DNA from: Aureococcus anophagefferens
Taxonomy: Eukaryota > Sar > Pelagophyceae > Pelagomonadales > Pelagomonadaceae
Direction: 5' to 3'
Length of the DNA stretch: 64,000 nt
Assembly (NCBI RefSeq): GCF_000186865.1
Contig: NW_008705568.1
Location: forward strand, 1,748,001-1,812,000
Shown here: positions 47,432 to 56,959 of the stretch, in pieces
Position numbering within the stretch: position 1 is the stretch's first letter
How the letters are laid out: every line of letters begins with the position of its first letter
Program-made: the position numbers and the translations under genes
The notes under the pieces: generated by a model
The model's database searches: none
What the model was told of the DNA's origin: nothing
What the model saw: the letters and a program-made list of their open reading frames with translations, nothing else

Positions 47432-48708
47432 TTAGACGTCCTCGTCCCCGGGGTGGACCCCCTCGTCGTCGTCGTCGTCGCCGATGGAGAACGCGCCGCC
47501 GTCGCCGTTGAGCACGGGCGCGTACGTGCCCGGGTCCTCGAGCTCGGGCGGCGCGTCGCGCGCCGCCGGCGCGGCCGCGGGCCGCCGCGCCCTGACCGCG
47601 AGGAACGCGCCGAGCGCGGCGACGACGACCGCGAGTCCGCCGACCTGGCGCCGGCCGGCGAGCCGCTCGCCGAGGAGCAGCGCGCCGACGCCCACCGTCG
47701 AGAGCACGCGCGCGGGCTGGAGCGTCGTGTAGTGCGCCGGCCCGAGCCAGCGGATGCAGACGATCTGGGCCTCCGCGGCCCCAAAGGACACGACGAGCGA
47801 GAGCGCGCATAGCACGACGAGCCCGGCCGCGTCGAGGCTTTCGAAGGACGCGAGGGCTGCGTGTGCGTCCCCCGCGAGCGCCACAAAAGCCGCGGCGCCG
47901 CAGCAGATCGTGACGTACTGGACGACCATGAGCGTTTTCGTGCTAAACGACCCCGCGGAGAGCTTCATGAGCACCTGGGCAGGACAAGAGAGATTCAACG
48001 TCGCTTCAACGTGAGCGTTCCGCGCGCGCGCGTTACGAGAAAAGCATCCACGCTTCGAGACCGTTCCGAGAGATGATCGCTCGTCCAAAAATCAGCCGAA
48101 ACGAGTGGAAAACGGCCGAGAAAGGAGCCTTTGAAGTTGGGAATTTCGCTCTCTTGTCCTGCCCTGATGAGCACGCGCGCGGACCCGGAGAAGACCATGG
48201 ACACGAGCTGGAGCCCGCAGCCCAGCGCGTCGCGGCGCCGGAAGCGGCCCGCGCGCGCCTCGCCGGACGCCGCGAGCGCCGCGCCGCCGGACGCCACAAC
48301 GACGCAGGGCCACAGGGCGCGCGGTACTCGTTCGCCTAAAGCCGCGCGCGAGAGGAGCGCCGTGACGAAGGGGCCCAACAGCGCCACGAGCGTGACGTGC
48401 CAGGCCTCGGTCATCGCCGCGGACGCCATGTTCGTCGACGCGCGCGCGGCCGTCGCGCAGCCGTAGGCGACCGCGAACGCCGCGCGTTTGCTCGGCGACC
48501 ACGCCGGCGGCTTCTCCTCGCGTGTCGCCGGGCCGCAGGCGCGGCCAAACACCAGGGACAGCAGGAGGCATGCGAATGACAGGCCCTGGGACGCCAGCAG
48601 CAGCGGGACCGTCTCCAGGCCCGCGGCAAATTGGAGGTAGCGCGTGAAAACGGGCTGGCAGCCCCAGGTGAGGTGGACGCCCAGCGCGGCGACGTAGTCG
48701 AGGAGCAT
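47432..48708 (-). CDS. EamA/DMT-type membrane transporter
   Basis: Exons 48708-48175 and 47974-47432 give 358 residues with about ten hydrophobic helices arranged as two EamA-like halves. Examples are TWGCQPVFTRYLQF near the start, EAWHVTLVALLGPFVTALL in the first half and ARVLSTVGVGALLLGERLAG near the end. The ALLSRAALGERV and ALLLGERLAG repeats are characteristic of the drug/metabolite transporter fold. The substrate cannot be predicted. The acidic C-terminal tail is cytosolic. The intron is introner A4 with a GT donor from its target duplication. Confidence 0.8.
47975..48166 (+). mobile_element. Introner A4 (family A, 192 bp), forms intron 47975-48174 of a minus-strand gene
   Basis: Perfect target duplication ATGAGCAC at 47967-47974 and 48167-48174 (GTGCTCAT on the coding strand). 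Ends and body are nearly identical to A3. GT donor, CAG acceptor, phase 0, giving SARVLMKL. Body antisense to the host gene. Confidence 0.95.
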
Positions 48709-48893
48709 GCTCGCCGCGCCGACGCGCCGCGTCGCCGAGGCGCGCGTGACTGCTGCGACGACGGCGCCCAACCGCTCGCGCCGATGCGCTGCGTCGCCGA
48801 GGCGCGCGTGACGGCGCTGCCGAAGCGAAGCGCCTCAATTTTGGTTCACTAGGCTTCAACAACCCTTCAACATGCGTCAAACCGACGGGGTGT
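48709..48893 (-). promoter_or_regulatory. Promoter spacer of the transporter with two CTTCAA words
   Basis: This spacer lies between the transporter start (48708, minus) and the stop of the next minus-strand gene (48894). CTTCAA occurs at 48854 and 48865. A 22-bp direct repeat containing GTCGCCGAGGCGCGCGTGAC occurs twice between about 48729 and 48812. Confidence 0.45.
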
Positions 48894-49895
48894 TTACACG
48901 ACGCCCGCGCCGTCGGTCGAGGCGCGGTTCGCCATGGCGAGGGCCGTGTACTTGAGGCCGCCGCCGACGCCCTTCATGTACTCGCCCTTGCGCTTCTCCG
49001 CGTCGCGCTTCCGCCCCTGGAGCTCGATCTCGCGCTTCGCGCGGCGCGCCGCGGTCTCGACGCGGCTCGCGGGCCGCCGGTCGCTCCGGCTCGGCGGCGG
49101 CTTCGACGCCGCGTCGCGGACGACGTCCTTCAGCGCGGCGACCCACGCGTCGCGCGTCCTCCGCTCGACGAGATTCCCCTCGAAGAGGACGCGGTCCTCG
49201 GCGCCGACGAGCGCGAGGCCGTTGTTCGCCCGGGCCTCGACGGCCCGCACGTCGTGGAGGTAGAGCACGTCCTCGTCGTCGCCGTTCACCGCCGCGAGGC
49301 TGAGGGACGCGCCGTCGGGCCGGAGGCGGACCTTGCAGCGGGACGTCGCGAGCGACGGCGCCGCGCCGCCGGCCGCGGGCTCCGCGGCCTTGCGCCCGAA
49401 GAGGCTCCCCACGGCGCTGGCGACGGACGACGACGCGGCCTTGAGCTGGTCCGCCTTGGACGTCTTCTTGACGAAGACCGCGCCCTCGGCGAGCATGGAC
49501 GCGTGCTTGGAGCGGACGAACTCGCGCCGCGCCCAGCGGAAGCAGGGGCAGAGCGCGAAGAGCGCGCGCGACGCCTGCTGCACGCCCGTGCCCGCGGCGA
49601 TGTCCTCGTGGCACGCGTTGCACGTCCGCTGCGGGCTCGCGTAGCCCTTGACCGCGTCCTTCCAGGGGCTGCACTGGCCGCAGACGACGCGGCCGCACTG
49701 GCGGCAGTGGTGGTGGCGGTTCGTGACGAGGTTGAAGGCGCCCCCGCAGCCGAAGCACGTCTTCGTCTCGTGCTTGCTCTGCCAGGCCGTGCGCTCCCGG
49801 AAGTCGTCCGTCGCCTCGCCGCCGAGCATCATGTCGTCGTCGTCGTCGTCGTCGCAGTCCTCCATCATGGCCTGGCTCACGAGGCTGTAGGACAT
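48894..49895 (-). CDS. FYVE zinc-finger protein with PH-like region
   Basis: The 333-residue single exon starts at the ATG at 49893-49895. After a short acidic region, the FYVE finger (about residues 45-95) contains CFGCGGAF, the signature RHHHCRQCG and CGQCS, with eight zinc ligands. FYVE domains bind phosphatidylinositol 3-phosphate on endosomes; the usual WxxD equivalent is not clear. Residues ~170-260 look like a PH-type beta domain (CKVRLRPDGASLSL, DRVLFEGNLVERRTRDAWVAAL). The C-terminus is a basic coiled helix. Probable endosomal trafficking role. Confidence 0.85.
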   Translation of the reverse strand: MSYSLVSQAMMEDCDDDDDDDMMLGGEATDDFRERTAWQSKHETKTCFGCGGAFNLVTNRHHHCRQCGRVVCGQCSPWKDAVKGYASPQRTCNACHEDIAAGTGVQQASRALFALCPCFRWARREFVRSKHASMLAEGAVFVKKTSKADQLKAASSSVASAVGSLFGRKAAEPAAGGAAPSLATSRCKVRLRPDGASLSLAAVNGDDEDVLYLHDVRAVEARANNGLALVGAEDRVLFEGNLVERRTRDAWVAALKDVVRDAASKPPPSRSDRRPASRVETAARRAKREIELQGRKRDAEKRKGEYMKGVGGGLKYTALAMANRASTDGAGVV

Positions 49896-50171
49896 GTAAC
49901 GCGGACCGGCGGGTCGCGGGCGGAGCGCGTCGGCGGGCCGCCTGCACAGGGCTCTTCCGTGCTCGAGCTCGGCTTCGGCGCCGCCGACGCCGGTCCGCCG
50001 CCCGTCGGCGTCGTCGGCCGAGGAGGAAACTCGAGCTCCGAAGCCCGCCGCCCGGGTCGCCGGGGGCACGGCGTCCGACGGTCGTCGACGAGGCCTTCGA
50101 CGAGGCCTTCGACGACGCGCCGGCCGACGCCCCGAGCCCCCCCCCCCCCGCGCCGTCCACCGACGCGGCCG

Positions 50172-51539
50172 TTACCCGCTCTTGACCATGGTCGCGCGCC
50201 GCGACGCGTCGGGCCGGTCCTTGTAGGCCCGCGCCGCGAGGACCGCGAGCGCGTAGGCCCCCAAAAAGATGGCGACGCCGACGAACTCGAGCGTGAGCTT
50301 GCCGCAGGACACGTAGATCGGGTAGTAGATGATCGTGCCCAGCACGGAGCCGAGCTTCGCGACGCCCGCGCACGCGCCGTGGAGCGGGCCGCCCAGCTCG
50401 TCCGGCGCGACGGTCGTCGGGAACGCGTAGAGCGCCGTCACGGGGACGCCGAAGATCACCCGCAGCACGACGAAGACGGCGAGGGACGCCGCGGGCACGA
50501 GATTCAGCGCCGCGCCGACGACGGCCGCCGGGAGGAGGACCGCGACGCACGCGACGTACGCCTCGACGACCGCGTCCTCGGGGGCCCCCGGATGGCGCCG
50601 CACGAAGACCAGCGACGCGCAGCAGGCCAGCGTCGACGCGACGCCGACGGCCAGCGACAGCGCGAAGTTCGTCGCCAGGGACACGTCCATCGCGTCCGCC
50701 AGAATGAACGGAAAGATCGTCGTCACGCCGAAGTTGCCGACGTTCTGCAGGAACCACGAGTAGGTCAGCAGCTCGGCGGCATCGCGCAGCCCCGCGGCCT
50801 CCGCGAGCTCGACGACGCGCGCCAGGGACGGCGCCTCGGCGTGGCGCGCGGGCGCGAGGTGCCCGCCGTAGCTCGACCGGATCGCCGCGCCGCAGACTAG
50901 GGCTAAAAGTGCGCCGAAGCAAAAGGTCAGGCGCCACTGGATCTCGATGGCGTCCATGCCGAAGCCCACGAGGAGCAGCGTCCCCACGGCGTAGATTAAT
51001 AACGACCCGCCGGAGATGCCGCAGGACACGAGGCCGACCTTGGCCGGGTCCGCGGACCGGCGGTGCTCGAGGGACGCGCCGAGCGTGTAGAGCCCCCCCG
51101 CGCCGAAGCCCGAGAGGAAGCGCGTCGCCAGCAGCCCCCAGCCCCCGAAGGTGGCGAACATGCCGAAGCCGCCCTTCTCCACGGCCGCCTCGAGCAGCGC
51201 GCCCGGGAACGCCGCCGAGAGTACGCCGCCGACGACGCAGCAGCCGCACGCGGCGAGCGCCAAACCCGCGGGGTCCCGGCGCTCCGTCTCCATGCCAAAC
51301 ATTAAAAGCCCGACGACGGCGCCTACTAAATTCACGGACTCGATGGCGCCGCCGCAGATGGCGCCGACCTTGCCCCACTTGGCGGACCAGAGGGGCAGCA
51401 CTGTGGCGAAGACCGTGGAGACGTACCCGAACACGAGCACGCTCATCGCGCCGGGCAGCATGGCGGACAGGCCCTCGTCGCCGCGCCGGCCGCCGAGGAG
51501 CGGCGCGCCGTCGGCCGGCCCGATCATCATGCGACTCAT
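50172..51539 (-). CDS. Major facilitator superfamily transporter (sugar/organic-anion type)
   Basis: The 455-residue single exon has about 12 hydrophobic helices, starting with SAMLPGAMSVLVFGYVSTVFATVLP. MFS features include RFLSGFGAGGLYTLG in helix 4, a mid-protein hydrophilic loop near RSSYGGHLAPARHAE, and RVIFGVPVTALYAFPT in the second half. The pattern resembles the sugar or phosphate/organic anion branches, but no substrate signature could be fixed. Start at the ATG at 51537-51539. The 276-bp spacer to the FYVE gene holds a poly-C run and short repeats but no gene. Confidence 0.82.
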   Translation of the reverse strand: MSRMMIGPADGAPLLGGRRGDEGLSAMLPGAMSVLVFGYVSTVFATVLPLWSAKWGKVGAICGGAIESVNLVGAVVGLLMFGMETERRDPAGLALAACGCCVVGGVLSAAFPGALLEAAVEKGGFGMFATFGGWGLLATRFLSGFGAGGLYTLGASLEHRRSADPAKVGLVSCGISGGSLLIYAVGTLLLVGFGMDAIEIQWRLTFCFGALLALVCGAAIRSSYGGHLAPARHAEAPSLARVVELAEAAGLRDAAELLTYSWFLQNVGNFGVTTIFPFILADAMDVSLATNFALSLAVGVASTLACCASLVFVRRHPGAPEDAVVEAYVACVAVLLPAAVVGAALNLVPAASLAVFVVLRVIFGVPVTALYAFPTTVAPDELGGPLHGACAGVAKLGSVLGTIIYYPIYVSCGKLTLEFVGVAIFLGAYALAVLAARAYKDRPDASRRATMVKSG

Positions 51540-51648
51540 GTCGACTCGTGGTCGACGGGCTGCCCCACCGATGAGGAACTGCAAATTTCGGGGCATGGAA
51601 GATTCTTGAGGCCATCGGGGCAGCCCCGGAAGAAGTCCACCTCCACCG

Positions 51649-54600
51649 ATGTCGGGCGTCGCCGAGGTGCTGGCCCAGGAGGCGAACCGGCGCGCCGAGG
51701 AGGACTTCGCGGACCGGGAGCAGCGCAAGCGAAAGAACTACGAGTACCAGCTCCAGCAGAAGCATGCCGCCAAGGCCAAGGCCGCGCAGGCCCGGGGCGA
51801 GCGCCACATCGAGATGCGCATCTCCGGCGGCGTCCAGCGCGTCGACGAGGACGCGTGGAAGGAGTTCTACGACCACGCGGCCGTGAAGCCCATCATGGAG
51901 ACGCTGACGCGCCTCGTGCGCGAGAAGCTCTTCAAGATGCGCGACGACACCACCGCCCAAATCGAGCGCATGTGCGGCGCGCAGATGCGGCGCGCGGGCC
52001 CGGGCGGGACGCAACATAGTCGACGCGACTTCACTCTGCTATGCGATCGAGACGTTTTTTGCCGGACGGGGCGTTCCACTGGTCGATGTCCCACGCAGGC
52101 GCGGGCATGGCGCAGCCCGAGGGCATGTTCGAGGAAATCTTCGAGAAGAACATGATGGCCCACGTCGAGCTCTACCAGGGGCGCCAGGGCGTGCTCCAGG
52201 CCGAGATCGACGCGATGCGGGCCCGCGAGACGCACGCCGCCGTCGACGACGAGCTCAAGGCGTGCCTCGCGCACTACGCCGCCGAGTACCACGAGGGCGA
52301 GGAGGTGCGCGTGCGCGAAGGCGCCTTCACGGACCTCGGCGCGCTGCTCCACCCGCTCATGAAGACCGTGCTCAAGCACCCCGCGGTCCGCGCGCAGGAC
52401 TACTTCGACGACGACTGGGGCGAGGACGAGGAGCTGAAGGAGGCCCACCACCAGACCATGGTCGAGTCCTTCCACCACTGCCTGCTGGACGAGATGCTCC
52501 AGATCTTCTCGCGGCCCAACGAGGCCGGCGAGGAGCGGCGCAGGAAGAAGGCGCCGCCGAAGCCCAAGGAGCGGAAGCTCGACGACGAGACGCGGCGCCG
52601 CGTCGACGCGATGATCCACCACCACGCGCCGTCCATCCGGAAGCTGCTCGACGACTACTTCGGGATCCTCTACAAGTCGACGCGCCAGCAGTTCCTCCGG
52701 CAGAAGAACAACGGCGACCCCTTCGCGTCGACGAAGGACCCGTCGAAGGCGCGGCGCGTGCGGAACATGCTCTTCCGGAAGACGCTGGACCCGACGCGCT
52801 ACTTCGACTCGCGCTGGGGCGCCATCGACGACGAGGCGGCCGAGCGGCTCATCACCGCGGCGGCCGCGAAGCCCGAGTACGAGCGGCTCCGCGACGACCT
52901 GGTCGTCGCGGTGTTGGACTGCGACAAGAAGGGCGAGCCCGACGCGAAGATGGTGCTGCGGCTCCTCTTCCACCTCGCGTCCCACGACCGGAGCATCATC
53001 GAGATGTCCTGGTTCGAGGACCAGAGCGGCCACCCGTGGCCGCGGCCGCCGGGCGAGGCCCAGGCCGCCGCGCGCCTCGACGTCGCGACGCGCACGATGC
53101 GCGAGGTCGCGCTGCGCGTCGCGCGCGAGCTCGGCTACGCCGAGGCCGGCGACGGCGACAAGCTGTGTGGAAATCAACCAGTGAGCTGGGACGTCGGGGC
53201 CAAACTTGAGAATTCTCTAGCTCGGTCAAATCGAAGTCGATTCGGCTGATTTTTGGACGAATCGATGGCTCTCGTCGAGTTCTCGAAGCACAGCGAAAGT
53301 GCTTGTGTCAAAACATTCGCATACGCGCACATTGAAGTCGGGTTGAAGATTTGATTTCCACACAGGCGACAAGTTCAAGTTCGGCGAGGCCATCGCGCCC
53401 GCGGACGACGCGCCCGCACCGCCGGCGGCGCCGACGACGCAGGACCTCAAGCTCAAGGACGCCATCGAGCGGTCCGAGTTCTCGACGCCCGTCTCCGACG
53501 AGCCGCCGTCCGTGTGGGCCTCCGACGACACCGCGCCGGCGAGGGCGCCCGCGAAGGCGCGCGCGGCCGCGGGGGAGGCCGCGCCGGCGCCGCCGGGCGG
53601 CGTGTCGCAGGCGGCGACGGACGCGCACCACAAGTCGCTGTCCGTGCCCCGCCGCGTCGACCCGGCGGCGCCGGCGTCCTTCGCTGTGCCGAAACCAACC
53701 ACTGGTTTGGGTGGTCCTGACCAAACTTGAGAATTCTCTAGCTCGATCAAATCAAAGTCGATTCGGCTGATTTTTGGACGGATCGATCGCTCTCGTCGAG
53801 TTCTCGATACCCAGCCGAAGAACTTGTGTCAAAACATTCGAATACGCTCACATTGAAGTCGGGTTGAAGATTTGGTTTCGGCACAGGTCCTTCGCGCCCG
53901 CGAGGCTCTCGTCGCCGCGGCCCGCGGCGAAGCCGCCGCCGCCGCCGCCGCCGCCCAAGGAGGAGAAGAAGAAGAGGCTCGCGCCGAGGCCCGTGGCCCG
54001 GGAGCCGCCGGCGCCCGTGCCCGTGCCCGTGCGCGTCGACGCCGGCCCCCGGCCCCCGAGGCCGCCGCCGTGCGCCGAGGCCGTCCCCGCCGTCACCACG
54101 TACGCCTGGGACCAGAGCGGCAAGTTCGTGCGCGTCTACGTCGACCTCGACGGCGTCGACGACGTGACCGTCGTCTCCGCGTCCTTCACGAGCGCGGGCT
54201 GCGCCGTCCGCGTCGCCGATGCAAACAACGCCGAGCGCGCGTTCGAGCTCAAGTTCTCCCGCCTCTTCCGCGTCGTGGACCCGAGCCTCTGCCGCGTCGT
54301 CGTCAAGGACCGGGGCCGCTTCGTCGTCAAGCTCCGGAAAGGCGACGCGTCCGTCGAGTGGGGCGCGCTCGTCGAGGACGGCGCCGCGGACGACGAGCCG
54401 CTCATCGAGAACCTCGACGAGCCGCCCGCGGACCCCGTCAAGGAGAGCATGGACGAGCAGAACGCGCGCCTCGCCGACGTCCGGAGGAAGCGCAACGCGG
54501 CGCTCGGCGACGCCGCGGCGGCGGCGGGCGCCGAGCTCACGGAGCTCGTCCGGTCCAAGGCGCCGCTCGCCGCCGTGCGCCAGTGCCTCGAGAACGCGAA

Positions 54601-55310
54601 GCGCGCGGGCGCGGACCTCGCGCGCTACCGGGGCCGCAACGAGTACACGCTCCTCCACCTCGCGGCCGACGAGCGCCGCGCGGACGTCGCGCGGCTATTG
54701 TTGGAGCTCGTCGCGGCCGACGTCGACGCGCGCGACATGCGCGGCCCTGTGCCGAATTCAACCACTGGTTTGGGTGGTCCTGACCAAACTTGAGAATTCT
54801 CTAGCTCGGTCAAATCGAAGTCGATTCGGCTGATTTTTGGACGAATCGATTGCTCTCATCGAGTTCTCGAAGCGAAGCCAAAGAAGTTGCGTTAACACAT
54901 TCGCGTACGCTCACATTGAAGTCGAGTTGAAGATTTGAATTCGGCACAGGCGCGGCCACACGCCGCTGCATCTCGCCGCCGCCGTCGCCGCGGACGACGT
55001 CGTCAGCCTGCTCCTCGAGCACGGCGCCGACGGCGAGCTGACCGACGACGCGGGCCGCGCGCCGCTCCACCTCGCGTGCATGCTCGAGAACGGCGCGGGC
55101 GGCGCCGTCGTCGACGCGCTCTTGGACTTTGGCGTCGACGCGGTCCAGGAGACGCCCGAGGGCCACCTGCCCATCGACCTCGCGAACCACTTCGAGAACC
55201 TCGGCCGCATCGAGGCCGCGCTCCTCCACCACTCGCCGCCGGGCTGGGACCAGCGCCGCGCGAAGCCCGGCGAGGTCGCCGCGGACGACCCCTACGCGCC
55301 CCAGGACTAA
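51649..55310 (+). CDS. CS-domain and ankyrin-repeat protein with four introners
   Basis: Exons 51649-51991, 52099-53154, 53366-53675, 53887-54738 and 54950-55310 give 973 residues. The N-terminal ~500 residues are helical and charged (ANRRAEEDFADREQRKRKN, DDYFGILYKSTRQQF). A disordered Ala/Pro linker precedes a CS domain of the p23/SGT1/CacyBP type (about 641-725: TYAWDQSGKFVRVYVDL, GRFVVKLRK), usually a chaperone-binding fold. Ankyrin repeats follow (YTLLHLAADERRADVARLLL; then GHTPLHLAA, completed only across the last introner). Every exon join restores frame. A link to Hsp90-type chaperones is inference. Confidence 0.82.
52000..52098 (-). mobile_element. Introner C2 (subfamily C, 99 bp, internally deleted), forms intron 51992-52098
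   Basis: Perfect target duplication GCGCGGGC at 51992-51999 and 52099-52106. Ends are CCGGGCGGGAC and GTCCCACGCAG. It shares GACGGGGCGTTCCAC and the preceding GACGTTTTTTGC with C1 but lacks the central ~100 bp. GC donor, CAG acceptor, frame restored as RRAGMAQPEG. Confidence 0.85.
53163..53365 (+). mobile_element. Introner B3 (family B, 203 bp), forms intron 53155-53365
   Basis: Target duplication GCGACAAG at 53155-53162 and 53366-53373, perfect. Terminal arms CTGTGTGGAAATCAA and TTGATTTCCACACAG are exact inverted repeats. GC donor, CAG acceptor, phase 1, restoring GDKFKFG. Confidence 0.95.
53684..53886 (+). mobile_element. Introner B4 (family B, 203 bp), forms intron 53676-53886
   Basis: Target duplication GTCCTTCG at 53676-53683 and 53887-53894, perfect. 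Terminal arms CTGTGCCGAAACCAA and TTGGTTTCGGCACAG are exact inverted repeats. GT donor, phase 2, restoring ASFAPARL. Confidence 0.95.
54747..54949 (+). mobile_element. Introner B5 (family B, 203 bp), forms intron 54739-54949
   Basis: Target duplication GCGCGGCC at 54739-54746 and 54950-54957, perfect. Terminal arms CTGTGCCGAATTCAA and TTGAATTCGGCACAG are exact inverted repeats. GC donor. Removal restores the ankyrin motif MRGHTPLHLAA, strong evidence that this is a real intron. Confidence 0.96.
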
Positions 55311-55337
55311 GGGCGCGAAACGCGCCCGACGGGCGCC

Positions 55338-56878
55338 TCAGGCGCCGTCGTCGTCGCGGGCCCGCTTGCGCGTCGGCGCGTCGGCGAGGCGCGGCGCGTC
55401 GGCGAGGAGCGCCGCGAAGGCCTCGTCCGCGCGCGCGGCGTCGCCCGCGATTCGCGCGACGCGCGCGAGCACGAGCGGATCCGCGGCCAGAGCCGCGAGG
55501 CCGTCGTGCGCGTCGAGGACGGCCAACAAATCCCGCGCGAAGGTCGCGGCGATGTCCGCGTAGGCCGGGCCCCGGCGGCAGGCGACGACGACGTCGAGGA
55601 GCGCGCCGTGGACGCGGAAGCCGTGCGTCGGGGGCAGCCGGGAGAACAACTCGCGCGCGTCGTCGGCCGTCTCCGCGGCGGCCTGGAGCCGCCCGAGCTT
55701 GAGGTCCGCGTAGGCGCCGTCGAGGCACGCCAGCGCCTCCTCGGGCAGGGTCCGGGGCCGCTTCTCGCCCTCCGCGGCCGCCGGCGGCGCGCGGATCAAC
55801 GCGTCGAGCCGCGCGTCGTCGTCGCGCGGCGCCGCGGCGAAGAAGTAGGCCTCCTCGAGCCGCGCGCGCCGCTTCGCGCTCGGCTCGCAGGCGACGGGGC
55901 CGTAGTTGAGCGTCACCGCGTCGCCCGGCGCCAGGGTCCGCGACGCCCGGACGACGACCTCGGGCGACCGGCCCGGCGCGAGCCGGACGCTCAGGTACGC
56001 CGACGCGTCGTCGGCGTGGTTGAACGCCGCCGCGTGCTCGCCCAGCACGGTGCCCACGAGCTCGCCGCCGAGGCCGCCCTCGCCGTCGAGGCGAGCATCG
56101 CCGCGGAAGCACGTGTCGTGCACGACGACGCCGTGCGCCTGCGTGGAACCCAAATCTTCAACCCGACGTCGATGTGGGCGTAGAGTTTTGACGCGAGCTC
56201 TTCGGCTGGGCTTCGAGAGCTCGACGAGAGCGATCGATTCGTCCAAGAATCAGCCGAATCGACGTCGATGTGACCGAGCGAGAGAATTCTGAAGTTTGGT
56301 CAGGACCACCCAAACCAGCGGTCGGTTTCCACGCGGCCGCGCGCGTTCACCGCGGCGACGCAGATGGCCCGCCGGCACGCGGCCGCGTCCCGGCCCGTGA
56401 CGGGCGCGAGGTGCAGCGACACCGTGTCGAACATGGCCAGCGTCTCCGGCGCGAAGTCGGCCTCGTGGTCCATTAATCGGTCGACGTCGACGCGCCTCGA
56501 TGCGGCGGCGACGGCCGACACGCCCACGGACGCGCTCGCGGTGCCGAGCTTCGTCACGGCGTCGAGCCAGCGGCCCAGGGGCGCCGACTTGGCCGCGCGG
56601 GCGGCGCAGGCCTCGCAGACCACCGTCGGCGCGTCGCCGGGCGCGCACGCGACGCAGCCGCAGAGGGCGCAGCGCAGCCGCTGGACGCGGGCCTCGACGG
56701 CGAAGACGACCTTGTCCTCGACGAGGAGCGTCGCGCCGCGGGCGACGGGCGCCGTGCAGACGACGTGCCGGCCCTCGGGGCCCGGCGACGTGACGATTTC
56801 GCAGGAGGTGAAGCCCATCGAAGCCATCGCCTCGCGATAACGTTCACCGTCGGCCCAAACCGGGACGTTGCTGCCCAT
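55338..56878 (-). CDS. SET-domain protein, SMYD-like lysine methyltransferase candidate
   Basis: Exons 56878-56345 and 56138-55338 give 444 residues. The N-terminal part has a split SET region with a cysteine cluster (CALCGCVACAPGD, CEACAARA) resembling a MYND-type insert. The C-terminal SET core shows AAAFNHADDASAYLSVR, TLAPGDAVTLNYGP and a following helical TPR-like region, as in SMYD-type enzymes. These methylate lysines on histones and other proteins. The substituted NH.xDP motif (NHADDAS) leaves activity uncertain. The intron is introner B6, and the frame across it reads AVNAHGVVVHD. Converges on the CS/ankyrin gene with a 27-bp gap. Confidence 0.78.
56139..56336 (-). mobile_element. Introner B6 (family B, 198 bp), forms intron 56139-56344 of a minus-strand gene
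   Basis: On the coding strand the target duplication is GCGCGCGG at the donor and GCGCACGG after the acceptor (one mismatch). Ends are CCGCGTGGAAACC and GGGTTCCACGCAG. GC donor, CAG acceptor, phase 0. Body sense relative to the host gene. Confidence 0.88.
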
Positions 56879-56959
56879 GCTGCCCTTGCTCTCCGTAAAC
56901 GATATGGAGAGCCGTGCGGAACGATGGAAATCCTTCGCGCCGTGAGCGCATAGAAAGAG

